A stretch of DNA of 64,000 nt from Planctomycetota bacterium (GCA_014193115.1 BJHQ01000018.1:44846-108845); one strand, 5' to 3'; positions 34,427-44,021 are shown, counted from the stretch's first letter. Notes: a model not told the origin generated them from the sequence alone. Translations and numbers: made by a program.

Positions 34427-35862
34427 GCGATCCGCTGCTCAATGCCGTCGCCGAGGGCGATCAGGCCTGCCCTGATGGCCGCGCCTTGGCCAATCTCGGC
34501 GCCCTGGTCCGCACCGGTTCGGCGCCACCGCGTCCGACCGACCTGTCCGGTCCGGTACAGCGCCGCGTCGCCCAGCTGCCTGCTGACAGCGATGACGACC
34601 CCATCGATGCGCATTATCAACTTGGCCTTCCTGACGCCGAGCTGGAGGCCTTGGGCGGACTGATCCGCCAGGCCAGCTCGCTGCCCCGGCCGGTCGACCT
34701 GCGCGCCCGGGTCAAGGCCGGCATCGCTGGCTCGCGTCGGATGTCGACGGTTCTCGCCGTGCAGCCTCGGTCGCGCCTGCGGGTGTGGCATGCCGTGGTC
34801 GCGGCGCACTTGGCAGCAGCGCTCATCCTGGCCTTGGTGACCTTTGGCCCTGAACGCGGCGGCCGGCCGGCCCCGGTCGCGGTGAACGCCGAGGATCGCG
34901 GGCCGCAGATCGCCGCGGCGACCTGGACCAGCGCCAGGGCCGCCGGCGCTGATCTGCTGCTGTCTCGGAGGCTGCCAGAACTACGGGAAAGCCTGCGCCG
35001 CAGCGCGGGGATGGACTCGGCCAAACCGCTGGTCGATGGCGGCCTGGCCTGGATCAGGGCCCGCGAAGACGGTCGTGGCCGTTTCTCCACCAGCGATCCC
35101 GGAGCCGACGATTTCGCCCTGGCTGCCCAGGCGGCCGCCGTGCTCGCCCTGCTCGGCGAAGGGCTGGGCGATGCCGGACGGACCCAGGCCGCCATGCGCG
35201 GCGCCGATCTGATGATGGCGCAGTGGACTCCTGGTACCCGCGGAGTCGCGGCCGAGGGCCTGGCCTGCCTGGCGGCGGTGGAATCCGCCCTGCTCTCTGG
35301 TGACGGCCGCCGCTCGACGGCGGCGGTCCGGGCCCTGCAAGCGATCCCGCGCCCGGTGACCACCCAGGGAGTGGCCCGGGGCGGTTGGCACCTGCTGGCA
35401 GTGCGCACGGCCGCGGCCACCGGCATGGCGGTCGATCCCGCCCTGGCCGCCGAGGTCGAAGGAGTCCTCGCCGGTTTTGGCCGAGCAGACGTCTCCGGGC
35501 CGACTCGGGACGGGTTGGGCGCCTGGGCTGCCCGGACCCGGGGCGAGCAGGTTCCGAACCCCAGTGCTGAACCGCCGCTGGCCGATGCCACTGGCCGCTG
35601 CGATCCCTTGTCCTGGTTTTTCGCAGCCCTCGACCAGCACAGTGCTGGCCAGGGTTGGGAGGCCTGGCGCGGCGCGATGGTGACTTCGTTCGCCGTGGCC
35701 ATGGTCCCGTCTGGCGGCCAGGTGCATTTGCCTGGTCAGCATGCGGCGCATCTCAGCGACGATAGCGATGGAGATTTGCTTGCCACCAGCCTGGCGCTGC
35801 TGTGCCTGCAAGTCCCCTATCGCTACCTGCCGGTGGGCCAGAACGATCCTCTGGCGCACTGA
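34423..35862 (+). CDS. Membrane protein coupled to the sigma factor; anti-sigma-like N-terminus with prenyltransferase/cyclase-like toroid
   Basis: This 479-aa protein starts with a soluble, acidic N-terminal region (1-110) containing two repeat-like blocks ('LGALVRTGSAPPRPTDLSGPV' and 'LGGLIRQASSLPRPVDLRARV' are near copies, shown up to the shared core). One membrane helix follows (about 128-143, 'VVAAHLAAALILALVTFG'). The outside part (about 200-475) has repeated helical words such as 'LVDGGLAWIRAREDGRGRFS', 'AAQAAAVLALLGEGLGDAG' and 'SLALLCLQVPYRYLP', suggesting a squalene-cyclase/prenyltransferase-type alpha/alpha toroid. Coupled by ATGA to the sigma gene, it is a likely anti-sigma or sensor. 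No zinc-binding HxxxCxxC is visible. Confidence 0.65.
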   Translation: MSDPLLNAVAEGDQACPDGRALANLGALVRTGSAPPRPTDLSGPVQRRVAQLPADSDDDPIDAHYQLGLPDAELEALGGLIRQASSLPRPVDLRARVKAGIAGSRRMSTVLAVQPRSRLRVWHAVVAAHLAAALILALVTFGPERGGRPAPVAVNAEDRGPQIAAATWTSARAAGADLLLSRRLPELRESLRRSAGMDSAKPLVDGGLAWIRAREDGRGRFSTSDPGADDFALAAQAAAVLALLGEGLGDAGRTQAAMRGADLMMAQWTPGTRGVAAEGLACLAAVESALLSGDGRRSTAAVRALQAIPRPVTTQGVARGGWHLLAVRTAAATGMAVDPALAAEVEGVLAGFGRADVSGPTRDGLGAWAARTRGEQVPNPSAEPPLADATGRCDPLSWFFAALDQHSAGQGWEAWRGAMVTSFAVAMVPSGGQVHLPGQHAAHLSDDSDGDLLATSLALLCLQVPYRYLPVGQNDPLAH

Positions 35863-35894
35863 TCCACCCGCAGCTGGTTGGGATCAGCTACGGA

Positions 35895-35951
35895 GAACCG
35901 CTGGGATTTCCTTTCAGCCGCTTGGCGTCTTGGCGCCCGATCTGCCGGTTC
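35895..35951. repeat. Short element with GAACCG/CGGTTC ends (copy 3)
   Basis: GAACCG at 35895 and CGGTTC at 35946 frame a 57-bp stretch. On the minus strand it contains GCGCCAAGACGCCAAGCGG (35921-35939 region), the same words as in copy 2. It lies between the anti-sigma-like and GH1 genes. Confidence 0.45.
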
Positions 35952-36001
35952 TAGGGTGACCGACCCCTGCGGTTTGTCCGACAGGGCAGCGCGGAGCACC
36001 C

Positions 36002-37372
36002 ATGACCTATGCTTTTCCGGCCGGATTCCTGTGGGGAGCCGCCACCGCCGCCTACCAGATCGAAGGCGCGGCCACCGCTGGCGGACGCAAGCCGTCGGTG
36101 TGGGATACTTTCAGCAAGACGCCGGGCCGGGTCTGCACCGGAGAGACCGGTGATATCGCCTGCGACCATTACCACCGCTTTGAGTCCGATGTCCGCCTGA
36201 TGGCGGAACTCGGCATCCGCAACTACCGGTTCTCGGTGGCCTGGCCGCGGATCCTGCCCGATGGCACCGGCGCAGTGAACGAGACTGGAATCGATTTCTA
36301 CAAACGGCTGCTCGATTGCCTGCAACAGCACGGAATCACCCCGCATTGCACGCTGTTCCATTGGGACAGCCCCCAAGCCTTGGAGGATCGCTACGGTTCC
36401 TGGCGGTCGCGGCAGATCGCGGATGATTTCGCGGCCTATGTTGACGTGGTGGTGCGACGGCTCGGCGATCGGATCTCAGATTGGATGACGATCAACGAGA
36501 TCCCGTGCTTCACCGACTTGGGCTATGGTGTTGGCAAACCCGGGCGGCACGCCCCCGGGACCGTGGTCGCAAGCCGCAAGGAAGTCCATCAGACCGTGCA
36601 CCATGCCTTGCTCGCCCACGGCAAGGCGGTGCAGGCGATCCGCGCCGCCAGCCCGCGGTCGTGCCGGGTGGCGCTGGTCGACTGCGCCGGTTCGGCGATC
36701 CCGCTCAGCGAGACCGCCGCCGACATCGCTGCCGCCAAGACCGCCTTCCAAGACCAATGGATGAACGGCATGGTGACCTGGGGCGCTTTGAACGGGCGTT
36801 ACAGCGATGCGTTCGTCAAACGGGCCGAACGCGACGGGGAGATGCCCGACATCGCGGCCGGTGACATGGCCATCATCCGCCAGCCGTTGGATCAATATGC
36901 GCTGAATCTCTACAGCGGTTCCTGGATCCGCGCGGCCGACAACGCCCTCGGCTACGACAAGCCGGCGCTGCCCAAAGGCTATCCGCGGCTCGACATGGAC
37001 TGGCTCAACCTGGTTCCGGAATGCCTCTACTGGACTCCCCGATTCATCCGTGAATGCACCGGTTTTTCCGGCCCCGTGGTGATCAGCGAGAACGGTACCG
37101 CTGCTCAGGATAGCATCGATGCCAACGGCGAGGTCATGGACCTCGATCGGATCCGCTACCTGAAGGATTACCTGCGCCAGGTCCACCGGGCTTCTCGCGA
37201 AGGTCTGCTCCACGGCTATTTCGTCTGGAGCCTGCTCGACAACTTCGAATGGGCCTGGGGATATTCCAAGCGTTTCGGCATCATCTATACGGTGTACGAG
37301 GATCAGCGCCGGATCCTCAAGCAGTCCGCCAAATGGTATGCCGACTGCATCCGGGCCAACGCCGTCGTGTGA
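36002..37372 (+). CDS. bglA: GH1 beta-glucosidase
   Basis: This 456-aa cytoplasmic enzyme without signal peptide carries the GH1 landmarks in order: 'FPAGFLWGAATAAYQIEGA', 'VWDTFSKTPGRV', 'YRFSVAWPRILPDG', the acid/base motif 'WMTINEIPCF' (TxNE) near residue 166, 'YALNLYSGSWI' and the nucleophile motif 'VVISENGTAAQD' near residue 364. The C-terminus has 'GYFVWSLLDNFEWAWGYSKRFG', the family ending. It hydrolyses cellobiose or aryl and alkyl beta-glucosides after uptake. It may be controlled by the XylR-like regulator coded just downstream on the same strand. Confidence 0.95.
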   Translation: MTYAFPAGFLWGAATAAYQIEGAATAGGRKPSVWDTFSKTPGRVCTGETGDIACDHYHRFESDVRLMAELGIRNYRFSVAWPRILPDGTGAVNETGIDFYKRLLDCLQQHGITPHCTLFHWDSPQALEDRYGSWRSRQIADDFAAYVDVVVRRLGDRISDWMTINEIPCFTDLGYGVGKPGRHAPGTVVASRKEVHQTVHHALLAHGKAVQAIRAASPRSCRVALVDCAGSAIPLSETAADIAAAKTAFQDQWMNGMVTWGALNGRYSDAFVKRAERDGEMPDIAAGDMAIIRQPLDQYALNLYSGSWIRAADNALGYDKPALPKGYPRLDMDWLNLVPECLYWTPRFIRECTGFSGPVVISENGTAAQDSIDANGEVMDLDRIRYLKDYLRQVHRASREGLLHGYFVWSLLDNFEWAWGYSKRFGIIYTVYEDQRRILKQSAKWYADCIRANAVV

Positions 37373-37435
37373 GGCGCTCCCGCCCGGCGCCGCGAAGGCC
37401 CTGGTCCCCGGCGCGACATCCCTAGGCTGCTTGTT

Positions 37436-38563
37436 GTGCGCTGCATCGCTTGCCTCGGGCTTGCCGGCTCATTCCTCCACGACCGGATCGCCCGTGGGGT
37501 GCAACGCCGGCTGCGTCGTGAAAATGACCTGATCATCCGGTTTTTCCCGGGGACCCCATCGGGAGCGGCAGCCGTCCTGGCCTGGCGGGCGGATGGAGTC
37601 GTCGCCCATGTCGAAGACGCGGTCATGGCCGAAACGCTGCGGTCGTGGACCGTGCCGGTGGTGAATACATCACGTGTCCTGGCGGAAGATTCCTGGCCCT
37701 ATGCCGGTCCCGACAACCTTTCGATTGGCCGAAGCGCCGGAGATCATCTGCGAGCCCAGGGTCATCAGCGCTTCGCCTGGGTCGGCGACACCAAGCTGGC
37801 CTATGCGGCCGAGCGGAAGGCCGGATTCCTGTCCAGCGTCGGGCAGGTATCGCATTCGTGGGATGAAGAAGTCCCCGAACCCGGCCGTGCGGTCGGCGGC
37901 GCCGCCGATGAGGCTGACCGCAAGTTCGCCGAGTGGCTGACGATGCTCCCCGATCCGTGCGGGATCCTGGCCAGCCGCGGCACCCAGGCGGTGCTGCTCT
38001 GCGACCATGCCCGGATCCTCGGCCTGGCGATTCCCTTGCGGTTGGCGGTGGTGAGCGGATTGGACGAAGACCTGCCATCGGTCCCGGCGCTGACCGGGGT
38101 CGGCACCAATCCCGAGCGTTGGGGCGCCACCGCCGCAGAGGTGCTGCTGGAATGGCTCGCCACAGGTAAACGGCCCAAAGATCAGCTGGTGGCCCCCGAG
38201 GCTCTCACGGTCCGTGAATCGAGCACCTTTTTGGCCAGCGGCGACGACGCCGTGCGCAAGGCGATGGCATTTATCGCTGCCAATCGAGATCGGCCGATCG
38301 TGGTCGATGAGGTCGCAGCCGCCGCTTCGCTCAGCCGCCGGGCCCTGGAACGGCGCTTCGCCGAGCGTGTGGGCCGCTCGATCCTGGAGGAAATCCACCG
38401 GATCCATCTTGACCAGGCGAGCCGGCTGCTCGCCAATACCGATCTGCCGATGAAGGGCGTGGCCCGGCAGAGCGGTTTCACCAGTGAAGAACACCTGCGC
38501 CGGGTATTCCTGAGACATGCCGGAACCACCCCCGGCGCCTTCCGCAGCCGCGCCCGCGGGTGA
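37436..38563 (+). CDS. XylR-like transcriptional regulator (PBP sensor plus AraC HTH)
   Basis: This 375-aa regulator has an N-terminal periplasmic-binding-protein-like sugar sensor without a LacI HTH ('VDGVVAHVEDAVMAETL'-type strands, 'SIGRSAGDHLRAQGHQRFAWVG', 'RKAGFLSSV', 'LTGVGTNPERWGATAAEVLLEWL' split at loop). A C-terminal AraC double HTH follows: 'VDEVAAAASLSRRALERRFA', then 'PMKGVARQSGFTSEEHLRRV'. The start codon is a GTG at 37436. The layout is that of XylR of E. coli, which binds xylose. The 63-bp spacing after GH1 suggests it regulates sugar use in this region. It ends 7 bp before the AT-rich island. Confidence 0.85.
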   Translation: MRCIACLGLAGSFLHDRIARGVQRRLRRENDLIIRFFPGTPSGAAAVLAWRADGVVAHVEDAVMAETLRSWTVPVVNTSRVLAEDSWPYAGPDNLSIGRSAGDHLRAQGHQRFAWVGDTKLAYAAERKAGFLSSVGQVSHSWDEEVPEPGRAVGGAADEADRKFAEWLTMLPDPCGILASRGTQAVLLCDHARILGLAIPLRLAVVSGLDEDLPSVPALTGVGTNPERWGATAAEVLLEWLATGKRPKDQLVAPEALTVRESSTFLASGDDAVRKAMAFIAANRDRPIVVDEVAAAASLSRRALERRFAERVGRSILEEIHRIHLDQASRLLANTDLPMKGVARQSGFTSEEHLRRVFLRHAGTTPGAFRSRARG

Positions 38564-38570
38564 ATGAACG

Positions 38571-38577
38571 GTTGGGC
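38571..38577 (+). promoter_or_regulatory. Integron core-site-like GTTGGGC at the G+C break
   Basis: The seven bases fit GTTRRRY exactly and sit 7 bp after the stop of the XylR-like gene, at the position where the GC-rich chromosome ends. An insertion by an integron integrase at a secondary site would leave this left junction. A single 7-mer can also occur by chance. Confidence 0.4.
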
Positions 38578-38583
38578 GGTAAT

Positions 38584-39159
38584 ATGAATATAACAAAGTT
38601 AAATCCTGAAAATGTAATTGTGTGCGAATCACAGTTTGCTAATACAGGATATTCTAAGCCATTAAATTATTTTCATCTGGCATTAACCAGACAAATATCG
38701 GGTGAATTGGAATTTTTTGTTGCAATGGATGACAATAATTATTTGGGGCATACAAGGATAATATGGAATAGTAAATATAAGAACTTTTCTGACCATGGGG
38801 TTCCAGAAATTTCTGATTTAAATGTGGTGCCGAAATACCGAAATCAGGGAATTGGATCGGCCCTTATAAAAGTCTGTGAAATGGAGGCGAAAAACAAAGG
38901 GAAAAACTCAATAGGAATTGGAGTTGGTCTGTATCCTGACTACAATAATGCGCAAAGATTATATTCTAAATTGGGGTATTTGTTAGACGGGAACGGTGTG
39001 CATTATAATTACAATCCAGTTATGTATGGCGAAACTCCCAAATTTGATGACAATCTGAACTTGTTCTTTATTAAGCGAATCGCCATACAAGGCGATGCAC
39101 CGGAACTGGCCAATATCGCGACCCCTTCTTCGCAACAGTCTATTCCAATGGCGCGGTGA
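38584..39159 (+). CDS. GNAT family N-acetyltransferase (cassette 1)
   Basis: This 191-aa protein begins at the ATG MNITKLNPEN. The acetyl-CoA loop is 'VVPKYRNQGIGSALIKVCE' (R/Q-x-x-G-x-G), preceded by 'ISDLNV' and followed by 'NAQRLYSKLGYLLDG', the usual GNAT end. The body is AT-rich with codon use unlike the neighbours. The last 25 residues (from 'IQGDAPEL') are read from the attC-like palindrome, so the natural protein may simply run into it. It acetylates a small molecule or protein; the substrate is unknown. Confidence 0.85.
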   Translation: MNITKLNPENVIVCESQFANTGYSKPLNYFHLALTRQISGELEFFVAMDDNNYLGHTRIIWNSKYKNFSDHGVPEISDLNVVPKYRNQGIGSALIKVCEMEAKNKGKNSIGIGVGLYPDYNNAQRLYSKLGYLLDGNGVHYNYNPVMYGETPKFDDNLNLFFIKRIAIQGDAPELANIATPSSQQSIPMAR

Positions 39160-39174
39160 TTATTGACGTTGGAC
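39082..39174 (+). repeat. attC-like palindrome A after GNAT gene 1
   Basis: The left end has 'GCCATAC' then AAGGCGATGCACCGGAAC; the right end has GCGCGGTGATTATTGACG followed by GTTGGAC, which fits the GTTRRRY core (39168-39174). The inner words CACCG and CGGTG are inverted copies. The 20-base block at 39087-39106 matches site B at 40785-40804 at 18 positions. The left core is degenerate against RYYYAAC. Confidence 0.45.
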
Positions 39175-39188
39175 TACCAGGGAAAAAA

Positions 39189-39896
39189 ATGACGCCAGAA
39201 ATTGCCTATAACTACCGCTCATTTGAGCACTACAAACGTGAAACGTTCCCTATCATTGCAAATGTGCTGGCCGGACTCCATGGGAATTTACATATTTTAG
39301 ATTTGGCTTGTGGACCGGCGGTTTTCGAAGGAATCGCGCAGGTGATAGTTGGTGGTAGAATTACAAAAGCCTGGTTGCTGGATCATGAAATTGAATTTCT
39401 GGAGTACGCCAAGATGCAACTCAATGGTGTCATACCAACGATCCAAACATGGCAATTTGACATGAATGATCCTGCGAGCTTCCCACCAGACGTAGAGGAT
39501 CTCGCCGCAGTCATCTCTGTAAATGCCCTATTTCATGCAAAGAGAGAAAGCCTGCATAGCATATATGCCTTCAGTCATAAATCCCTACGCGATGGGGGCG
39601 TGCTGATAAATCATCAAACATTCGGCGGACAAAGTGCAAAGATTGTTGATAGCTACTGTGCGTTTATGGATTCAAAAGCAATTATGGATCCGCTCGATAA
39701 AGAGTTGATGCGCCGATCGCAAATCGACACGAAACATGCTGGTGGCCCGGTCAACTCCGGCGGCGGCGGTGGATACAAGGGCTTAAACATGGATGCGTCA
39801 GAACATATTGAAATTCTGAGATCGATCGGATTTGAGGCGGGGGAAATATGGCGAAAGGGAAAATCAGCGATCATTATGGCAATTAAGAAGCCTTAA
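39189..39896 (+). CDS. SAM-dependent methyltransferase (cassette 2)
   Basis: This 235-aa class I methyltransferase has motif I 'LHILDLACGPAVFEG', an acidic motif II region 'AWLLDHEIEFLEYAKMQL', motif III-like 'WQFDMNDPASFPPDVEDLA', and a further 'VNALFHAKRESLHSIYAFSH' and 'SLRDGGVLINHQTFGG'. The start was set at the ATG at 39189 because AGGGA lies at proper distance before it; the longer frame overlaps the attC-like site. The target is unknown; small-molecule detoxification or modification is typical of such cassette genes. The G+C is about 45 % by count of one line, differing from both flanking genes. Confidence 0.85.
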   Translation: MTPEIAYNYRSFEHYKRETFPIIANVLAGLHGNLHILDLACGPAVFEGIAQVIVGGRITKAWLLDHEIEFLEYAKMQLNGVIPTIQTWQFDMNDPASFPPDVEDLAAVISVNALFHAKRESLHSIYAFSHKSLRDGGVLINHQTFGGQSAKIVDSYCAFMDSKAIMDPLDKELMRRSQIDTKHAGGPVNSGGGGGYKGLNMDASEHIEILRSIGFEAGEIWRKGKSAIIMAIKKP

Positions 39897-39911
39897 ACAT
39901 ATGGAGAAAAA

Positions 39912-40253
39912 ATGAATCTAGATCCCATTACAACAGACGCAATTCTAATTTATGATCATTGGAAAACCACTATTTATGAAGTTTTAAGTAACAAACAAAA
40001 AGATCTCAGATTCCTGGATAGCCCGGAAGTAATTCCTAAAATTATTAGTTCCGGGTGTTCAGACGAGGTGGCAAGATTAAATGAAGAAATAATAAGAGGT
40101 GTAGTATTCTCAATGCTGTCGATTTTATCTGGCGCAACATCGGCTTCGGAAACCGGAACTATTACCGTTTCTATAAATGGAACGGGAATAGATATGACGG
40201 ATATACAAAATAAATTCATATATGAATTAATTAATTCAGGGCGAATAAAATGA
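39912..40253 (+). CDS. Hypothetical protein, 113 aa (cassette 2)
   Basis: The gene starts 15 bp after the methyltransferase stop with GGAG at good spacing, so the two are probably co-transcribed. The protein is mostly alpha-helical with hydrophobic stretches ('IRGVVFSMLSILSGATSASE') and a possible beta turn 'GTITVSINGTGID'. I do not recognise a family, and there is no signal peptide. One line of the gene has 19 G or C in 60 bases, among the lowest in the window. It may be an immunity, helper or unrelated protein of the methyltransferase. Confidence 0.6.
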   Translation: MNLDPITTDAILIYDHWKTTIYEVLSNKQKDLRFLDSPEVIPKIISSGCSDEVARLNEEIIRGVVFSMLSILSGATSASETGTITVSINGTGIDMTDIQNKFIYELINSGRIK

Positions 40254-40285
40254 AATCACACAGCATGGTGATACACGGAAGCCCG

Positions 40286-40343
40286 TGTCAAAAGACGGCT
40301 CTGCCTCGCAACATCACATCGGTCGTTCCGATGATATTTGACA
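40286..40343 (+). repeat. Imperfect palindrome between genes 3 and 4 (attC-like, degenerate)
   Basis: TGTCAAA (40286-40292) and TTTGACA (40337-40343) are perfect inverted arms. An inner hairpin, CATCGG-TCGTT-CCGATG (40317-40333), sits near the centre, giving a 58-bp foldable site. It is flanked by GCCCG on the left and TTTGGC on the right, weak matches to the core sites. It follows the 113-aa gene and could mark the end of that cassette. Confidence 0.35.
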
Positions 40344-40371
40344 TTTGGCGATGCACTTACATGGTGATCGT

Positions 40372-40833
40372 ATGATCCATTACACTTCAGACACAGCTCT
40401 TTTACCGACCATCGAGATGACTGGATTCTTCGTTGGTTGGCCCAACCCACCGCCCGACGAGCGATTCCGTGCCATATTGAAGCACAGCGATCATGTCTGG
40501 ATGGCAATGGATGGGAATAAAATGGTTGGATTCGTCACCATGATTACCGATAGAGTATTCTATGGGTATGTGCCCTTGCTTGAGGTCCTTCCGGCGTACC
40601 AGGGGAAAGGTATTGGATCGACTTTGATTTCCCGCATGAAACAAACAGGTCACTATCTGTATGCCATTGATTTGATCTGTGACCATTCAAATGTGGCCAT
40701 GTATGAGAGGAACGGTTTTAGAAAAAGCAATGGAATGATACTCCGGAATTATCAGAACCAGTGTGCGCCCAGAACATTGGACCGACAAGGCGAAACACCG
40801 GAACCGCACGTTGCGGATCCCGACGAGCTTTGA
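40372..40833 (+). CDS. GNAT family N-acetyltransferase (cassette 3)
   Basis: This 153-aa protein begins MIHYTSDTALLP. The acetyl-CoA binding loop is 'LLEVLPAYQGKGIGSTLISRM' (Q-x-x-G-x-G, broken here before the last residues), and the C-terminal 'DHSNVAMYERNGFRKSNGMI' is the usual final strand and helix. Motif B lies around 'MVGFVTMITDRVFYGYVP'. The protein end ('RQGETPEPHVADPDEL') is coded inside attC-like site B and resembles the tail of the first GNAT, though the bodies differ. Base composition varies within the gene (25 to 36 G or C per 60 bases), unlike genes 1 and 3. Confidence 0.8.
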   Translation: MIHYTSDTALLPTIEMTGFFVGWPNPPPDERFRAILKHSDHVWMAMDGNKMVGFVTMITDRVFYGYVPLLEVLPAYQGKGIGSTLISRMKQTGHYLYAIDLICDHSNVAMYERNGFRKSNGMILRNYQNQCAPRTLDRQGETPEPHVADPDEL

Positions 40834-40844
40834 CTATTCAGGCG
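40780..40844 (+). repeat. attC-like palindrome B after GNAT gene 4
   Basis: ACAAGGCGAAACACCGGAAC (40785-40804) shares 18 of 20 bases with site A. An inner stem, CCGGAACCGCA / TTGCGGATCCCG (40798-40822), matches at 9 of 11 positions with a 2-3 base tip. An outer pairing GACAAGGC / GCTTTGAC (matching 6 of 8) leaves extra bases on the left arm, as in attC stems. The right core (ATTCAGGC) does not fit GTTRRRY, so the site is probably inactive. Confidence 0.45.
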
Positions 40845-40889
40845 AGCCGCTGCGCACGGGACGCTGTGGACGCGCCAGTGGCGATCGTC

Positions 40890-42860
<1,971 letters not shown>

Positions 42861-43076
42861 GGAGGGTGGCCCGGAGAGCCGGGCGATTCGGCAAGGTTAG
42901 AAGCCCGGACCTGCGTGGCGAGCCCCAGTCTGCTTCGGGCTGCTCAGCTACATCGCTGCGGGCGCCGGCTTCCACACTTCGGCGCCGTCAACCTTGTATG
43001 GTTGGTTGCTTGCTGATCGTCACCCGCGCCGCAACTGGGACCGGCTCATCACACCGGCCAGCAGGCGGGACTGGTA

Positions 43077-44021
43077 TCACATCGTGACCGGATCGCTCGC
43101 GTCGGTATCGGTGCGGTCCATGGTCTCGAACACGCGCTGGTGCCGGGCGCGGCGTTCGCTCTCTGACATCTCTGTCAAGATGACCGCACCCGCATCGGCA
43201 CCAAGACCCAGACTGAGCCGCAAGGCGGCGATCTCGGCGTCGAGTTCCACGACCCGGGTCCGCAGGCGTCGCCAGCGTTCGAGGTCGGCCAGGTTGAGCG
43301 CGTCGGGGGGAATGGCCGCGGTGCGGTGGGCGTCGACCGCTGCCGCCAGGCGTTCCCACAGGCCGCTCCGGTCGGACAAGCACAGCCGCCCCGCCGTCTG
43401 GAGCACCTCCGACCGTTCATTTTCGAGCTGCTCAAGCCGCTTGTGATCGCCGCGGTTGGTCAGCGCAGAAGTCATCCGGCTCACCCGGCCGAGCAGCCCG
43501 GACGATTTGGGTTCGGCTTCGATGGCGGCCAGGCGGGTCGCACTGATCCGGGTGCGTCGGCGATGGCTTTCGGACGGCTGTTCGGCCGGTGCCGGAGCGA
43601 CCTGAACCGGGCTTGGTTCTTCGATCTCGATGTCGTTGACCTCGCTGTTGCCGCGCTTGGCGGCGGGACCCAATCCCGCCTCCGGTACGGCGCCAACGGG
43701 CAGATCGGCGGATTGTTCGGTCCCTGACGCTGAACGCGACACCAGGGCAGAATCGATATCGATCACCTGGAATTCCAACCGGCCGATCCGGATCTCGTCG
43801 CCTTGGTGCAGCTCGAAGCGGCTGCCTTCCGTTCCATTCACCCGCAGATGGATCCTGGAACGGTTGGTCAGCACCAGCCCGTCATCGGCAACTTCGGCGA
43901 CCATTTGGCCGGTGGGGTCATCAGGATGCCTGACCGCGAAGACCACTGGTTTACCGCGGCTGGGCCGGATCGTCCGGCTTGCAGCGCCATCGGTGCCGAG
44001 CAGCAGCAGTGCGAGAGCCAT
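43077..44021 (-). CDS. FHA domain protein with coiled-coil tail
   Basis: From the ATG at 44021 the protein has 314 aa. An FHA fold is suggested at residues about 18-90 by 'SRTIRPSRGKPVVFAVRHP', 'VLTNRSRIHLRVNGTEG' and 'FELHQGDEIRIGRLEFQV', with N-R-S-R-I-H in place of the usual S-x-x-H loop. The first residues (MALALLLLGTDGAA) could be a strand or a weak signal peptide. The second half is charged and helical ('KRLEQLENERSEVLQTAG', 'VVELDAEIAALRLSLGL'). FHA domains bind phosphothreonine, so it may read signals from kinases such as the one at 52703. It is divergent from fpg with about 100 bp between. Confidence 0.8.
   Translation of the reverse strand: MALALLLLGTDGAASRTIRPSRGKPVVFAVRHPDDPTGQMVAEVADDGLVLTNRSRIHLRVNGTEGSRFELHQGDEIRIGRLEFQVIDIDSALVSRSASGTEQSADLPVGAVPEAGLGPAAKRGNSEVNDIEIEEPSPVQVAPAPAEQPSESHRRRTRISATRLAAIEAEPKSSGLLGRVSRMTSALTNRGDHKRLEQLENERSEVLQTAGRLCLSDRSGLWERLAAAVDAHRTAAIPPDALNLADLERWRRLRTRVVELDAEIAALRLSLGLGADAGAVILTEMSESERRARHQRVFETMDRTDTDASDPVTM

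Larger units (their letters stand above)
38571..40844. mobile_element. AT-rich island read as integron-type gene cassettes (no integrase in window)
   Basis: G+C drops abruptly at this point: the 60 bases from 38581 have 17 G or C (28 %), against 37 of 60 in a comparable line of the preceding gene. The left edge holds GTTGGGC, a canonical integron core site (GTTRRRY). Four short plus-strand genes follow, with differing composition from line to line (28 %, 45 %, 32 %, then 42-60 %), as expected for genes from different sources. Imperfect palindromes follow genes 1, 3 and 4. No integrase, transposase or plasmid gene is visible, and the right core site is degenerate, so the cassettes may be immobile now. 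Confidence 0.5.

Noticed and set aside
38560..38583. Earlier GTG start of the first GNAT gene
   Set aside because: It would overlap the XylR-like stop and translate the GTTGGGC core site. The ATG at 38584 begins the family-like sequence.
38571..40844. Prophage or transposon explanation for the AT-rich island
   Set aside because: No integrase, transposase, structural phage gene, terminal inverted repeats or target duplication could be seen; the small promoterless-looking genes fit cassettes better.
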